Of a DNA stretch of 16,122 nt, positions 1 through 8,384 are shown in pieces. The notes below the pieces were generated by a model. That model made no database searches, was not told where the DNA came from, and saw only the letters and a list, made by a program, of their open reading frames with translations. Origin of the DNA: H2-BAC3 sp045863035. GTDB taxonomy: Bacteria > Bacteroidota > Ignavibacteria > Ignavibacteriales > Ignavibacteriaceae. The DNA lies in the NCBI GenBank assembly GCA_045863035.1, contig BTUV01000069.1, forward strand, positions 1-16,122, read 5' to 3'. The translations under genes and the position numbers were made by a program. Within the stretch, counting starts at the first letter, position 1. Each line of letters starts with the position of its first letter.

Positions 1-395
1 GAAAGTTTACAAATTACAAGACAAAACTATCTTTTAAGATTTCGCCTGTTCAGAATTTTAGATAAAACCACCAGTCAGCCACATGTTCGCAATAACAAGA
101 CTCACCCCCAAACCCCCTCTCTCCTTACAGTGTATGTTTTAACTAAATATATTCTCTTGCAGAACCAAAATTTGTGTTTGCCGGGATCTGTATTGGAAAG
201 AGGGGGCTTAAAAAATTATATATTGTTCATTGTACATTAGAGCGGGTACTTTGCTATTGTAGCATTAGCCATATATCTGAATTTTCTATAATTTATCACT
301 AAATTTAGTATGACAAATTATGAGAAAATCATCGTTTTACCACATATTCTCATATTTTTACGACTTAGTTAAATTTTGGCAGAAGTCAAAACACC
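1..395 (+). repeat. Left arm of a long inverted repeat (non-coding)
   Basis: This stretch matches, in reverse complement, the region at about 15240-15692. The match starts at the first base of the window, so the repeat may continue beyond it. Shared blocks in order are GAAAGTTTACAAATT, TTTCGCCTG, the 94-bp element at 113-206, TATATTGTTCATTGTACAT, AATTTATCACT, AGTATGACAAATTATGA and TTTTGGCAGAAGTCA. The right arm is longer by several tens of bases in its inner half. By eye the 94-bp block is about 87 percent identical between arms and the inner half is more diverged. No convincing gene is seen here. Confidence 0.85.
113..206 (+). repeat. 94-bp dispersed element, copy 1
   Basis: The element starts with CCCCCTCTCTCC and ends with GGAAAGAGGGGG. 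These ends are inverted repeats of each other at 11 of 12 positions. It is preceded by GACTCACCCCCAAA and followed by CTT. Copy 2 (15484-15577, opposite strand) and copy 3 (15862-15955, same strand) have exactly the same length. It resembles a small non-autonomous palindromic element (MITE-like or REP-like). No transposase is present in the window. Confidence 0.8.
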
Positions 396-403
396 AATCA
401 ATT

Positions 404-438
404 CATACTTCATACTTCATACTTCATACTTCATACTT
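404..438 (+). repeat. Heptamer tandem array, CATACTT x5
   Basis: Five perfect direct copies of the 7-mer CATACTT lie just inside the left repeat arm, immediately downstream of the end of the acyl-CoA synthetase gene. The corresponding place in the right arm holds a different heptamer (CCTGAAT x3, 15078-15098). Confidence 0.95.
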
Positions 439-442
439 ATTC

Positions 443-2263
443 TTACTGCATTTCCAGATACATTTCTTCAATCAGATGTCTGTAGCGTTCTTCTATTACC
501 TTCCTTTTTAGTTTCAACGATGGGGTCATCTCTCCGGTTTCAAGGGCAAATGGCTTTTCGAGTAATGCAAACTTCCTGACTCTTTCAAAATTTGCAAGAT
601 TGCGTGAGAAGGTTATTAATTCACGCTCCATCATGTCATATATATCTTTATTTTTAATTAAGTCAGTATTGTCCTTATAGCTGATGCTGTGAGAGTCAGC
701 ATACTCGCGCAATGATTCGAAGTCGGGAACAATAAGCGCGCTCAGAAACATTCTCCGGTCTCCGATGAGGACGAACTGATCAATAAATCTGCTTGAAAGA
801 AACATATTTTCAATCGGTGTAGGCGCTATATATTTCCCCGCGGATGTTTTAAAGAGGTGTTTTTTTCTGTCCGTAATGATCAGATATCCCTCAGCATCGA
901 ATACGCCAATATCTCCGGTATGAAGCCATCCGTCCTTAATGGTTTCTTCGGTTTCAGTTTTGTTTTTATAATAACCGGGCATGATATTAGGTCCGCGTGC
1001 AAGTATTTCACCGTCTTTCGCAATCATAATGTCAACTCCGGGGAATGGCTTACCCACTGTGCCAAATTTATATCCATCAAGCCGGTTGGCTGCAATGACC
1101 GGGGAGGACTCAGTAAGTCCGTAACCTTCAATAATAATAACGCCAAGCGCCTCAAAAAATTCTCCTAAATCCCTTGGCAAAGCAGCGCCACCTGATATAA
1201 AAAATCTCAGGTTTCCACCGGTGCGCGCCCTGATTTTACTGAGCACCAGTATATCAGCAAGTTTCTGCTTAACAATCAGGTAAGGGGAAATTGAGCCGAT
1301 ACGTCTTCGTTCACAATATTTTTTACCGGTTTCCACTGCCCATTCAAAAATGCGCTGCTTCTTTTCCGGCTGGGATTGTATATTTTTCAGTACCTTTGAG
1401 TAAATTCGTTCAAACAGACGCGGAACAGCAGTCATAATAGTTGGTTTTACTTCCATAAGGTCTGAAGCAACGCTTTCAATGCTCTGAGCAAAATATACAG
1501 TGCTTCCTGATGCAAATACCGTATAGTATCCCGCCATTCTTTCAAATATATGGCAAAGCGGAAGGAACGAAAGGAATGTATCTGATTCTCCTATCGGAAA
1601 TATCTTTAATGCAGCATTCACATTGGAAATGATATTTTTATGAGTGAGCATCACTCCTTTGGGTTCTCCGGTTGTGCCTGATGTATAGATAATTGTGCAA
1701 AGATCATCCGGTTTGCAAATACTTATTGCATCATAAATCATTTTTGGATTTTCACGAAGGAATTTTTCACCCCTTTTCTGAACATTAGTGAAGCTGAAAA
1801 TCTTCGGGTCACCTGTAATGGCATCCTGATCTGTCATTACTATAATGAAACGTAGATTTTTGCATTTCTCCTTGATCTTGAGAACTTTTGTAAGCTGAAA
1901 CTTATTAGAGACAATAATGCCGACTGCTTCAGAATTATTCAGTATATATTCAATATTGTCAGCCGTGAGTGAAGGATAGAGAGGGACATTCACCGCGCCG
2001 AGGGAAAGTATTGCCAGATCGGAGAATACCCATTTCGGTCCGTTTTCCGCAATAAGTGCTATTTTATTCTTTCGCTTAACTCCGAGTGAAGCCAGACCTG
2101 CACTGAAATGATGTGTATCCTGTTTGAATTCCGGATAAGAAATTGAAACCCACTTACCGTCTGCTTTATGATACATTAATGGTTTTGATGAGCTGCTTCC
2201 GTATTCATCAGTGAGATAGCGGAACATATCAGGGATTGTATGAAAATCCTTTAAAAGGGGCAT
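443..2263 (-). CDS. Long-chain acyl-CoA synthetase (AMP-forming)
   Basis: This 606-residue enzyme of the ANL adenylating superfamily should activate a fatty acid with ATP and CoA to acyl-CoA. It resembles the FadD15/FAA1-like long-chain group annotated as AMP-dependent synthetase. Visible motifs are the phosphate-binding loop TSGTTGEPKG at about residues 194-203, the YGLTES motif at 381-386, GWLHTGD at 445-451 with the ribose-binding Asp451, and the hinge region DRKKHLFKTSAGK at 465-477. A lysine-rich tail (about residues 578-590) is consistent with the mobile C-terminal lid. There is no signal peptide or membrane segment, so it is probably cytosolic or peripheral. It is the second gene of a likely operon with the acyltransferase 35 bp upstream. 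Substrate chain length cannot be read from the sequence. The family assignment is secure. Confidence 0.95.
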   Translation of the reverse strand: MPLLKDFHTIPDMFRYLTDEYGSSSSKPLMYHKADGKWVSISYPEFKQDTHHFSAGLASLGVKRKNKIALIAENGPKWVFSDLAILSLGAVNVPLYPSLTADNIEYILNNSEAVGIIVSNKFQLTKVLKIKEKCKNLRFIIVMTDQDAITGDPKIFSFTNVQKRGEKFLRENPKMIYDAISICKPDDLCTIIYTSGTTGEPKGVMLTHKNIISNVNAALKIFPIGESDTFLSFLPLCHIFERMAGYYTVFASGSTVYFAQSIESVASDLMEVKPTIMTAVPRLFERIYSKVLKNIQSQPEKKQRIFEWAVETGKKYCERRRIGSISPYLIVKQKLADILVLSKIRARTGGNLRFFISGGAALPRDLGEFFEALGVIIIEGYGLTESSPVIAANRLDGYKFGTVGKPFPGVDIMIAKDGEILARGPNIMPGYYKNKTETEETIKDGWLHTGDIGVFDAEGYLIITDRKKHLFKTSAGKYIAPTPIENMFLSSRFIDQFVLIGDRRMFLSALIVPDFESLREYADSHSISYKDNTDLIKNKDIYDMMERELITFSRNLANFERVRKFALLEKPFALETGEMTPSLKLKRKVIEERYRHLIEEMYLEMQ

Positions 2264-2298
2264 GGGGTCTCCTTACATGAATTTGAAAATTTGCATTA

Positions 2299-3714
2299 TC
2301 AGGTTCTCCAGAATAAATTTTTTCTGGTGAAAAACATCACCATAATAGCGAGAATGAGGGTAAGAATGATACCCCGCACTACCCCCGGCCACATACCGGG
2401 AAGCAGCTCAATTAAAAGCGGCTGAATTCCGGTCAGCATAACCAAAGGGGTCAGAAGATTTGTGCCGGCAGCGTAAGCAAGCATCGGATTTTTTCCGGAG
2501 TCAATCAACAGTGAAAAATACCTTGTGAGATGGAGATTAGTAAAAAGAAGTGAGAATCCAATCAGCATCATGATTGCGAGACCTGAGGTAAGAAAATAAT
2601 AACTCATAGTTGAAGGGTCTTTTTTAATTCCGCCTTCAAAAGGTTCAAATAAAAGCCCCAGAATTATCCAGACCGCGCCCCATAAGAAAAGCTCTCTGAA
2701 TTTAATGAAAAGATTAGTCCCGGATCTCTTCATAAGTATATACATGAGTGCAAGAACCGATAATGAAACAAGAAAAGTAATAAATATTTCACGGATGTAG
2801 AGACCGACAAGTGAGATGAGAATCAGACCAAATGCTGATACTGCAATCATGATGACAGAAGCTACCGGAGCGTCAGTAGCATCATCCTGTTTTTGTTTGT
2901 TTTGAGTATATAAGATATCTCCGGCTATCATACCTGGAATGATAATAAACAGATACTTTAAAAAGGTTAACTGGAAAAGAAGATTACCCGGCCACTCTTT
3001 GCCTGCCAACGCAATCCAGTTTCCTTCAACTGAGAAACTGAGCCGGATACCAAATAAGAGTGCCAAAATGAGGAGTTTGATCATCAGATTGGAACGGGTG
3101 AATATCCAGATTATTGACCCTGCAATGGCGACATTTGATAATACAAGGATAATTATATCAAATCGTCTGAAACTGAATCCTTCACCATTTGAGAAGGTAA
3201 AGACGGAAAGAAACAATATCAGAATTGAAGTTGAAACCCCCTTTATACTATAGACTACATTTTTTGACCAGCCGGTGGGATAACGTAAGAATATGAGAAA
3301 AAGCAGGGTAAATAGTGAAATGGCAAGAAAATATGTCGCGGTGGTTTCAGTTTTATGAAGCAGATGTGGTCGGATATGAAAAATGACCAGAGCGAAAAAC
3401 ATGAGCAAAGCTCCCCGCCAGAGAATATCCGGAATCAGCTTCCAGGCAGAGCCAGCTTTCTCCAGTTTTTTTGAAAGTGCAAAGGGGAAAGCTGCACCCA
3501 TGGAAAAAAGAAAAAACGGAAAGACCAGATCTACCCAGCTTATTCCGGGGATAGATGGGTCAAACTTGTGGGCAGGGGGCGGAACCTGTACATGATACAT
3601 CCATCCCGGCAGAACTCCCCAAGGTACCCGACCGGAGAGGATCATTGTCAGAATGGCAAATCCTCTTAATGCATCAAGAGAATTTGCTCTCCTGCTGTCA
3701 GTTGTGTCAGCCAT
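2299..3714 (-). CDS. DUF5009 / NagX-type membrane acyltransferase
   Basis: This 471-residue polytopic membrane protein has about a dozen hydrophobic segments. The N-terminal signature LDALRGFAI at residues 13-21 and the segment WVDLVFPFFLFSMG at 60-73 are typical of the family related to human heparan-alpha-glucosaminide N-acetyltransferase and bacterial NagX (COG4299, DUF5009). A KNPMLAYAAG motif lies near the C-terminus. Family members are thought to move acyl groups from acyl-CoA across the membrane onto sugars, but most bacterial members are uncharacterised. The acyl-CoA synthetase gene follows 35 bp downstream on the same strand, suggesting co-transcription and a possible supply of acyl donor (inference). 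The ATG start is followed by a short polar stretch before the conserved domain, as usual. Acceptor and acyl group are unknown. Confidence 0.85.
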   Translation of the reverse strand: MADTTDSRRANSLDALRGFAILTMILSGRVPWGVLPGWMYHVQVPPPAHKFDPSIPGISWVDLVFPFFLFSMGAAFPFALSKKLEKAGSAWKLIPDILWRGALLMFFALVIFHIRPHLLHKTETTATYFLAISLFTLLFLIFLRYPTGWSKNVVYSIKGVSTSILILFLSVFTFSNGEGFSFRRFDIIILVLSNVAIAGSIIWIFTRSNLMIKLLILALLFGIRLSFSVEGNWIALAGKEWPGNLLFQLTFLKYLFIIIPGMIAGDILYTQNKQKQDDATDAPVASVIMIAVSAFGLILISLVGLYIREIFITFLVSLSVLALMYILMKRSGTNLFIKFRELFLWGAVWIILGLLFEPFEGGIKKDPSTMSYYFLTSGLAIMMLIGFSLLFTNLHLTRYFSLLIDSGKNPMLAYAAGTNLLTPLVMLTGIQPLLIELLPGMWPGVVRGIILTLILAIMVMFFTRKNLFWRT

Positions 3715-3741
3715 TGTATTTTAGCAGAGATAAATTTAGTT

Positions 3742-3749
3742 TAATTTTG
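3742..3749 (+). promoter_or_regulatory. Putative -7 box for dacB
   Basis: TAATTTTG fits the Bacteroidota -7 consensus TAnnTTTG and lies in the short divergent gap between the acyltransferase and dacB. Transcription from it would start near 3756. A TTG start at 3764 would then have almost no leader, while TTG 3782 or ATG 3797 would have 25-40 nt. No well-spaced -33 TTG is seen (the nearest is 25 nt upstream), so the call is tentative. Confidence 0.35.
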
Positions 3750-3763
3750 TCTGCTGAAACATA

Positions 3764-5245
3764 TTGACAATTTATGAGAAATTGAAAGAAAATTTAATGT
3801 TCCTATTACTGTTTATTCTGCTGTTCTTTTGCGGAGGTGTATCTGCTCAGTCATCGTTTGAAAATAGTCTGCAATATGCTGATACATCACGTCTTTTGAG
3901 GAATGCTTCTGTCAGTATCTACGCTCTGAATACTTCTAACGGTAAAATACTGTTAAATAAAACAGGGAACCGGGTTCTTGCCCCGGCATCCAACCTTAAA
4001 GTTGTTACCTCAGCAGCGGGGCTTGAGCTGCTTGGAAGCGATTTCAGATTTCGAACAGTTTTTTCTCTTTCCGGTGACGTTACATTATCAGGTGAACTAA
4101 AGGGAGATTTGATTATCGAGCCCTCCGGTGACCCTGCCTTTGGCTCAGTTTTTATAGACGGTGTTATGAGTCTGCAGCAAATTTTGGACTCAGTTTTAAG
4201 TAGTATCAAACGCTTCGGAATAAAAAAGATTAGTGGTGGAATACGAATTGATCTTTCCGGATTTACGATTCAGCAGATTCCGGATTACTGGTCATATATA
4301 GACATCGGAAACTATTACGGAACGGGTGTACATAAATTTACGGTGCATGATAATTTATATTTCCTTTTTTTCAAACCCGGTGGAAAAGCCGGTGATGCGG
4401 CAGAAGTTTTGCGCACGGAGCCAGCATACAGCGATCTGCGATTTATCAACCGGATGAAAACAGGGAGGGAGGGTTCAGGTGACAATGGGTATATTTACCC
4501 GCTGCCTGGAAGAGCTGAATATCTTTTGCAGGGGACTATTCCGGCCGGTGTTGCTGAGTTTGATATAAAAGGAAGCGTGCCTGACCCCGCGGCTGCATTT
4601 ATTGATCTTTTCCAAAAGGAACTAAGCAAAAGTGGTATCACGATTAGCGGAAAGGTCAGTTATGATTCTGTTGTTAACGACTACGGAAAACTTATCCGTC
4701 TTGCTGATTTTTATTCGCCACCTCTGCGAGATATTGTGAGAATTATCAATAAGCGGAGCAACAATCTTTATACGGAACAAGTGCTGGCCTCACTCGGAGC
4801 AAGAACCGGTAAAGCAGGTACAGAGGAGGGTATAGCGGTTGTTGATTCATTCCTTAAAGCAAATTCGGTTTTTACTGAATCTTTGCGGCTGCAGGATGGT
4901 TCAGGGCTTTCCCGCAGTAATATGATAAGCGCAAAAACCATCGCGGAGCTTCTGAATTTTATGGCTGTTAAGGGGCAATCATTTCCGGATTATTACGCTT
5001 CATTTCCTGTAGCAGGCGATACGCTGGACTCAGGCGGGTTCAAAAGATTTGGTCTTGGGACTCCAATTGCCAGGAATGCGCGGATAAAATCAGGCACCAT
5101 TAACGGAGTACGCTCATTTTCAGGATATATACATAACAAAAAAGGAGAACTGCTTGCGTTCTCCTTCATTGTTAATAATTATACCGGTCGCTCGTCAGAA
5201 GTTGACGGTTGGTACCGCGAGCTGCTTTTGCTGCTGGCGGATTAG
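3764..5245 (+). CDS. dacB: D-alanyl-D-alanine carboxypeptidase/endopeptidase (PBP4, peptidase S13)
   Basis: This is a penicillin-binding protein of the PBP4/DacB type, which trims the terminal D-Ala of muropeptide stems or cleaves D-Ala-mDAP cross-links in the periplasm. All three active-site motifs are visible: SxxK as SNLK (Ser76, Lys79), SxN as SNN (332-334) and KTG in the form KSG (442-444). The roughly 250-residue gap between SxxK and SxN fits the large inserted domain of the S13 family. A signal peptide ends near GVSA-Q at about residue 28. The start is uncertain. TTG 3764 (used for numbering) gives a charged n-region, TTG 3782 would give MKENLMF, and ATG 3797 is the only ATG but leaves no positive residue before the hydrophobic core. 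The stop overlaps the convergent beta-propeller gene by 4 bp. Confidence 0.93.
   Translation: MTIYEKLKENLMFLLLFILLFFCGGVSAQSSFENSLQYADTSRLLRNASVSIYALNTSNGKILLNKTGNRVLAPASNLKVVTSAAGLELLGSDFRFRTVFSLSGDVTLSGELKGDLIIEPSGDPAFGSVFIDGVMSLQQILDSVLSSIKRFGIKKISGGIRIDLSGFTIQQIPDYWSYIDIGNYYGTGVHKFTVHDNLYFLFFKPGGKAGDAAEVLRTEPAYSDLRFINRMKTGREGSGDNGYIYPLPGRAEYLLQGTIPAGVAEFDIKGSVPDPAAAFIDLFQKELSKSGITISGKVSYDSVVNDYGKLIRLADFYSPPLRDIVRIINKRSNNLYTEQVLASLGARTGKAGTEEGIAVVDSFLKANSVFTESLRLQDGSGLSRSNMISAKTIAELLNFMAVKGQSFPDYYASFPVAGDTLDSGGFKRFGLGTPIARNARIKSGTINGVRSFSGYIHNKKGELLAFSFIVNNYTGRSSEVDGWYRELLLLLAD
5138..5164 (-). terminator. Rho-independent terminator of the minus-strand cluster, inside dacB
   Basis: Read on the minus strand this is GGAGAAC, a 7-nt loop, GTTCTCC, then six T residues. 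The 7-bp stem is perfect and can extend by two A:T pairs. It lies about 78 nt beyond the stop of the beta-propeller gene (5242), within the 3' coding part of dacB on the other strand. On the plus strand the hairpin lacks a T-tract, so it should act only on minus-strand transcripts. Confidence 0.7.
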
Positions 5246-6132
5246 TTAAGCATCAGCTTATAAATGTTGCCTTGCAGATCAGTGAAGTAAACAACACTGC
5301 CTGCCGCCGAGGGGTAAAACGCAGGTACATCAACACGATCGGTGATGAGTCTTCTGTCTGCACCGTCATATTTTCTGATGAATAATTCTCCTGAGGTGAT
5401 TTCTCTGCCATCATCTTCCACAACCATATATATAATATGGTCAGAGTCAGTCCACACGGGGGCTTCACCTTCGCCGAGATCATAGATGATACCGTTTCTC
5501 AGGTCATATATACGAATCCCGGTTCCAAGATATTCAACCGCAATCTTTGTCCCATCCGGGGAGTAGCTGAAAGAGAGCGCTCTGCCGTAAACCATGGATT
5601 GAACAAAGGACGGGGGGAAAGTTAACTCAGGATAGTTAACAATAAGCATGTCTTCATCAATAAGGAAACCGGCGTCACGTCCTCCCTCAGCCAGTGATAC
5701 TGATTTTGCCTCTAATTTTGATGGTTTGAAGTTTAAAACACGACCGTCAGAGCTCCAGAAGGGGAGCGAAGCATCAGGATATTGCCGGCTTTCTGATACT
5801 GTTTCTCCGAACGGATTAACTACTTTAATCCTGGTGGTGCGGTTCTCGCCGGTGAAAATGTTTTCACGCATAGCAATCAGATTTGCACTTCCTGACCAGT
5901 TAAAACCCCACCCGATTCCGGCGCCGGTGACCTCGGCTATCAGCGCATCTGAAATTACATCATATACGAACAGTTTATTATAATCTGCGCTGCTCAGTGC
6001 CAGGTATTTTCCGTCTGCTGATACTTTAGGGATGAGGAACTGCTCGCCTTCTTTCAGACTGAGCCGCACTGCATCCTGCGCGGAAAGCGTCAGAGTAAAG
6101 ATGATAAATAGTATATATAAAGATTTATTCAT
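5242..6132 (-). CDS. Secreted TolB/PD40-like beta-propeller protein
   Basis: This 296-residue protein has a signal peptide (MNKSLYILFIIFTLTLSAQ, cleavage probably after residue 18). The rest is made of repeated short beta-rich units of the PD40/TolB type, such as SADGKYLAL, SWSSDGRV-like and SYSPDGTKIAVEY, which alternate with phrases like FVYDV, IRIYDL and LFIRKYDG. Six blades can roughly be made out. It has no T9SS sorting domain, membrane anchor or lipobox, so it is probably periplasmic. Such propellers usually bind proteins or ligands, and no catalytic motif is seen. It is the last gene of a minus-strand cluster, 16 bp after the amidase. Exact function is unknown; a role assisting the cell-wall enzymes encoded upstream is only an inference. 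Confidence 0.8.
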   Translation of the reverse strand: MNKSLYILFIIFTLTLSAQDAVRLSLKEGEQFLIPKVSADGKYLALSSADYNKLFVYDVISDALIAEVTGAGIGWGFNWSGSANLIAMRENIFTGENRTTRIKVVNPFGETVSESRQYPDASLPFWSSDGRVLNFKPSKLEAKSVSLAEGGRDAGFLIDEDMLIVNYPELTFPPSFVQSMVYGRALSFSYSPDGTKIAVEYLGTGIRIYDLRNGIIYDLGEGEAPVWTDSDHIIYMVVEDDGREITSGELFIRKYDGADRRLITDRVDVPAFYPSAAGSVVYFTDLQGNIYKLMLN

Positions 6133-6148
6133 GTCTTGCTGATTCCTT

Positions 6149-8347
6149 TTACTTCAGTAACATCAGTTTAAATGATTTGAATATTCCGTTCCCGCGAATC
6201 ACGGCAAAATAAATGCCGGAAGAGTTTGATGAAAGGTCAACCGGAATTCGGTGAACCCCTGCCTCCATTGTTCCTCTGCTCAGTGATTGCAATTCCTTGC
6301 CCAGTATATCTGTAACTGAGATTTCATAATCACCTCTCAGGGGCAGTGTTACCTCAAGTGTTGTCGAGGGGTTAAAGGGGTTTGGATATGCTGAAACGGA
6401 GAAATTTTCAGGAACGTATGAAAGATCATTTTCTTTCAAATCAGTTGTCCCTGTAAAAAAAGATGTTATTTTGTTTATAATTTGTCTTCTGTGACTTACA
6501 TTGCCCATTGTTTCGAGTGCAAAAGCCAGATAGACTAACTTACTCTCGATAAATCCACCGGACACAAGCCCCTGAAATGCAATTGCCGCATTCTGTGTAG
6601 AATTATATTTCATTACAGGATAACTTCCTCCAAGGGTGTCAATTACGTCAGGCCAGTCTTCCGGATAAACCTGTCCGAATGTGAAGTTGGGAACACCTTC
6701 AAAAAGAGTGCCTGTAACAACCGTAGCCGCGGGAGTGTTGGGCGTAGGTGCATCCGCAATGTATCTGGCTTTCAAATATGTATTAAAGAAATCCTTATCA
6801 GTTGTTGTGCCGCCTTGGTCAAGGTCCCAGGCAACTTCAGAACCGGTGACAAAAAATTTACCTCCCTGACGCAGGAAGTCACGTATATAAGTTTGCTCAA
6901 GCCCGGTAAAGGTTTCATCGGCAACGGACTCATCGCCGAGGAACCAGAAAACATATTTATAGGATAGTAATTGCGCTGAACTGGTTATGGTAAAATTACT
7001 GACGGTTTCGAACTTAAAATTCATTGCACTCAGCGCATCACCATAGATAGCAGCATAATTGTGCGCAAGATTAGCTGAGGAGCCGGTCGTACGATTGAAT
7101 CCGTCAACTATTAATACTTTTTCCTGCGATGTGGTTGTATATGCGCCATATACTCTCGAAAAATTCGGACTTTCACTTACTGAGTTTTTCGCTTTAATTT
7201 TAACATAATACTGGCGTCCTGTTTGAAGTCCGCCGATTGATGCTGAGAGTGAACCGCCGCCCGGTGTAGCTGCCGGAGTAGAATCCCATATTACGCCATC
7301 CTGAGAAAGATATACATGATATACATCAATAGTGCCTGTCGGTTTCTCCCACTGAAGTGAAAGACTGGTGTTAGAGGAAAGAACTGCTTTCAGGCGAACA
7401 TCACCTACATACTCAGTCTGGGTAAGTGAAAGATTTCTCTTATTAATAGCACCTGCCTGCACTGTTACGTTCGTGTGCACGGTATCGAGAATTGAGCGAA
7501 GTGTTACGCGGTAAAGTCCGGGGGGAACCACATCAAAGCGATAAACACCGCTTCCGTTATTACCGATGTTATATATAAGCCCAAGCGAATCAATCGAGAC
7601 AGTTATATCAGTTGCCGGCTGTCCGGTTGCCATATTTGTTACTACGCCGGTAAGACTTCCATGTGAGGGGAACGGTGCATTATATAACTGCAAAAACGAA
7701 TGATACAGTGCTTCAGCTTCTGTTTTAAGATAGGAAGTATCCGCAAGACGAATTTTTTCCTTCGGGTTATCAAAGAATGAACCTTCACTAAGCGTACCCG
7801 GCATATTCAGTGTGCTCAGCACACCAAGATTAAAACCAAGGAAGCAAAGATCGCCGCGGTGAGTTCCACTTGTGGTCTGCAGCGCATTAAAAAGCCGTGT
7901 TGCCTGTATATTAGCCGCAACATCAGTTACGCCCGGCCAGGCAGGGTTTCCGTTCGGGCAGACTGTTGAATTATTCTGTTTGAAAAGAGAGAGTGAGTAA
8001 TTTGATGACCCGTCAAAAGCATTGTGATGCACAGAATGAAAATAGTGGACATTATTATTGTTCGCAATGGTTTTCCTCTGCGTGAGGGTAATGCATGGTC
8101 CGATTGAGTCATAATCGGCACGTGTGGTAATAACAGTTGCTCCTTCTGCCTGAAGATATCTTTTAAGATAAGGAACAACAATGTGATTAATACGGCTTTC
8201 GAACCTCTTTGTTTCCGCATCGTTACAGGCAGAGGCCTGTCCGGGGATGAACCCATGACCAGGATCGAGGCAGAATTTTTTTCCCGTGAATGACTGACCT
8301 GATACTGTTGCTGCTGCAAGCATCAGGGCTATTAAGATTTGCTTCAT
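6149..8347 (-). CDS. T9SS-exported N-acetylmuramoyl-L-alanine amidase, multidomain
   Basis: This 732-residue enzyme of the Amidase_3 family should cut the bond between MurNAc and the stem peptide of peptidoglycan. After a signal peptide (cleavage near residue 17, VSG-Q), the amidase domain spans about 22-222. Likely zinc ligands are His31 (DPGHG), Glu50 and His107 (SVHHN), and the catalytic glutamate is Glu188 (LSEGSFF). It is followed by a carboxypeptidase-regulatory-like beta-sandwich (about 229-308), a fibronectin type III domain (about 312-405) and a Rossmann-like domain (about 408-640) resembling ThuA/glutamine-amidotransferase folds (VLIVDGFNR, YVFWFLGDES, GGKFFVTGSEVAWDLD). The last roughly 80 residues are a T9SS type A sorting domain containing AYPNPFNPSTTLEV, so export to the surface or medium is expected. 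It lies 37 bp downstream of the GHL10 gene and 16 bp before the propeller gene. Confidence 0.93.
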   Translation of the reverse strand: MKQILIALMLAAATVSGQSFTGKKFCLDPGHGFIPGQASACNDAETKRFESRINHIVVPYLKRYLQAEGATVITTRADYDSIGPCITLTQRKTIANNNNVHYFHSVHHNAFDGSSNYSLSLFKQNNSTVCPNGNPAWPGVTDVAANIQATRLFNALQTTSGTHRGDLCFLGFNLGVLSTLNMPGTLSEGSFFDNPKEKIRLADTSYLKTEAEALYHSFLQLYNAPFPSHGSLTGVVTNMATGQPATDITVSIDSLGLIYNIGNNGSGVYRFDVVPPGLYRVTLRSILDTVHTNVTVQAGAINKRNLSLTQTEYVGDVRLKAVLSSNTSLSLQWEKPTGTIDVYHVYLSQDGVIWDSTPAATPGGGSLSASIGGLQTGRQYYVKIKAKNSVSESPNFSRVYGAYTTTSQEKVLIVDGFNRTTGSSANLAHNYAAIYGDALSAMNFKFETVSNFTITSSAQLLSYKYVFWFLGDESVADETFTGLEQTYIRDFLRQGGKFFVTGSEVAWDLDQGGTTTDKDFFNTYLKARYIADAPTPNTPAATVVTGTLFEGVPNFTFGQVYPEDWPDVIDTLGGSYPVMKYNSTQNAAIAFQGLVSGGFIESKLVYLAFALETMGNVSHRRQIINKITSFFTGTTDLKENDLSYVPENFSVSAYPNPFNPSTTLEVTLPLRGDYEISVTDILGKELQSLSRGTMEAGVHRIPVDLSSNSSGIYFAVIRGNGIFKSFKLMLLK

Positions 8348-8384
8348 TATATATATTCTCCGTTAAGCCGCATTTCTCAGTGAC

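Noticed and set aside
5648..5983. A 111-codon open frame antisense to the beta-propeller gene
   Set aside because: It is a shadow of the propeller coding sequence; the translation has no recognisable domain.
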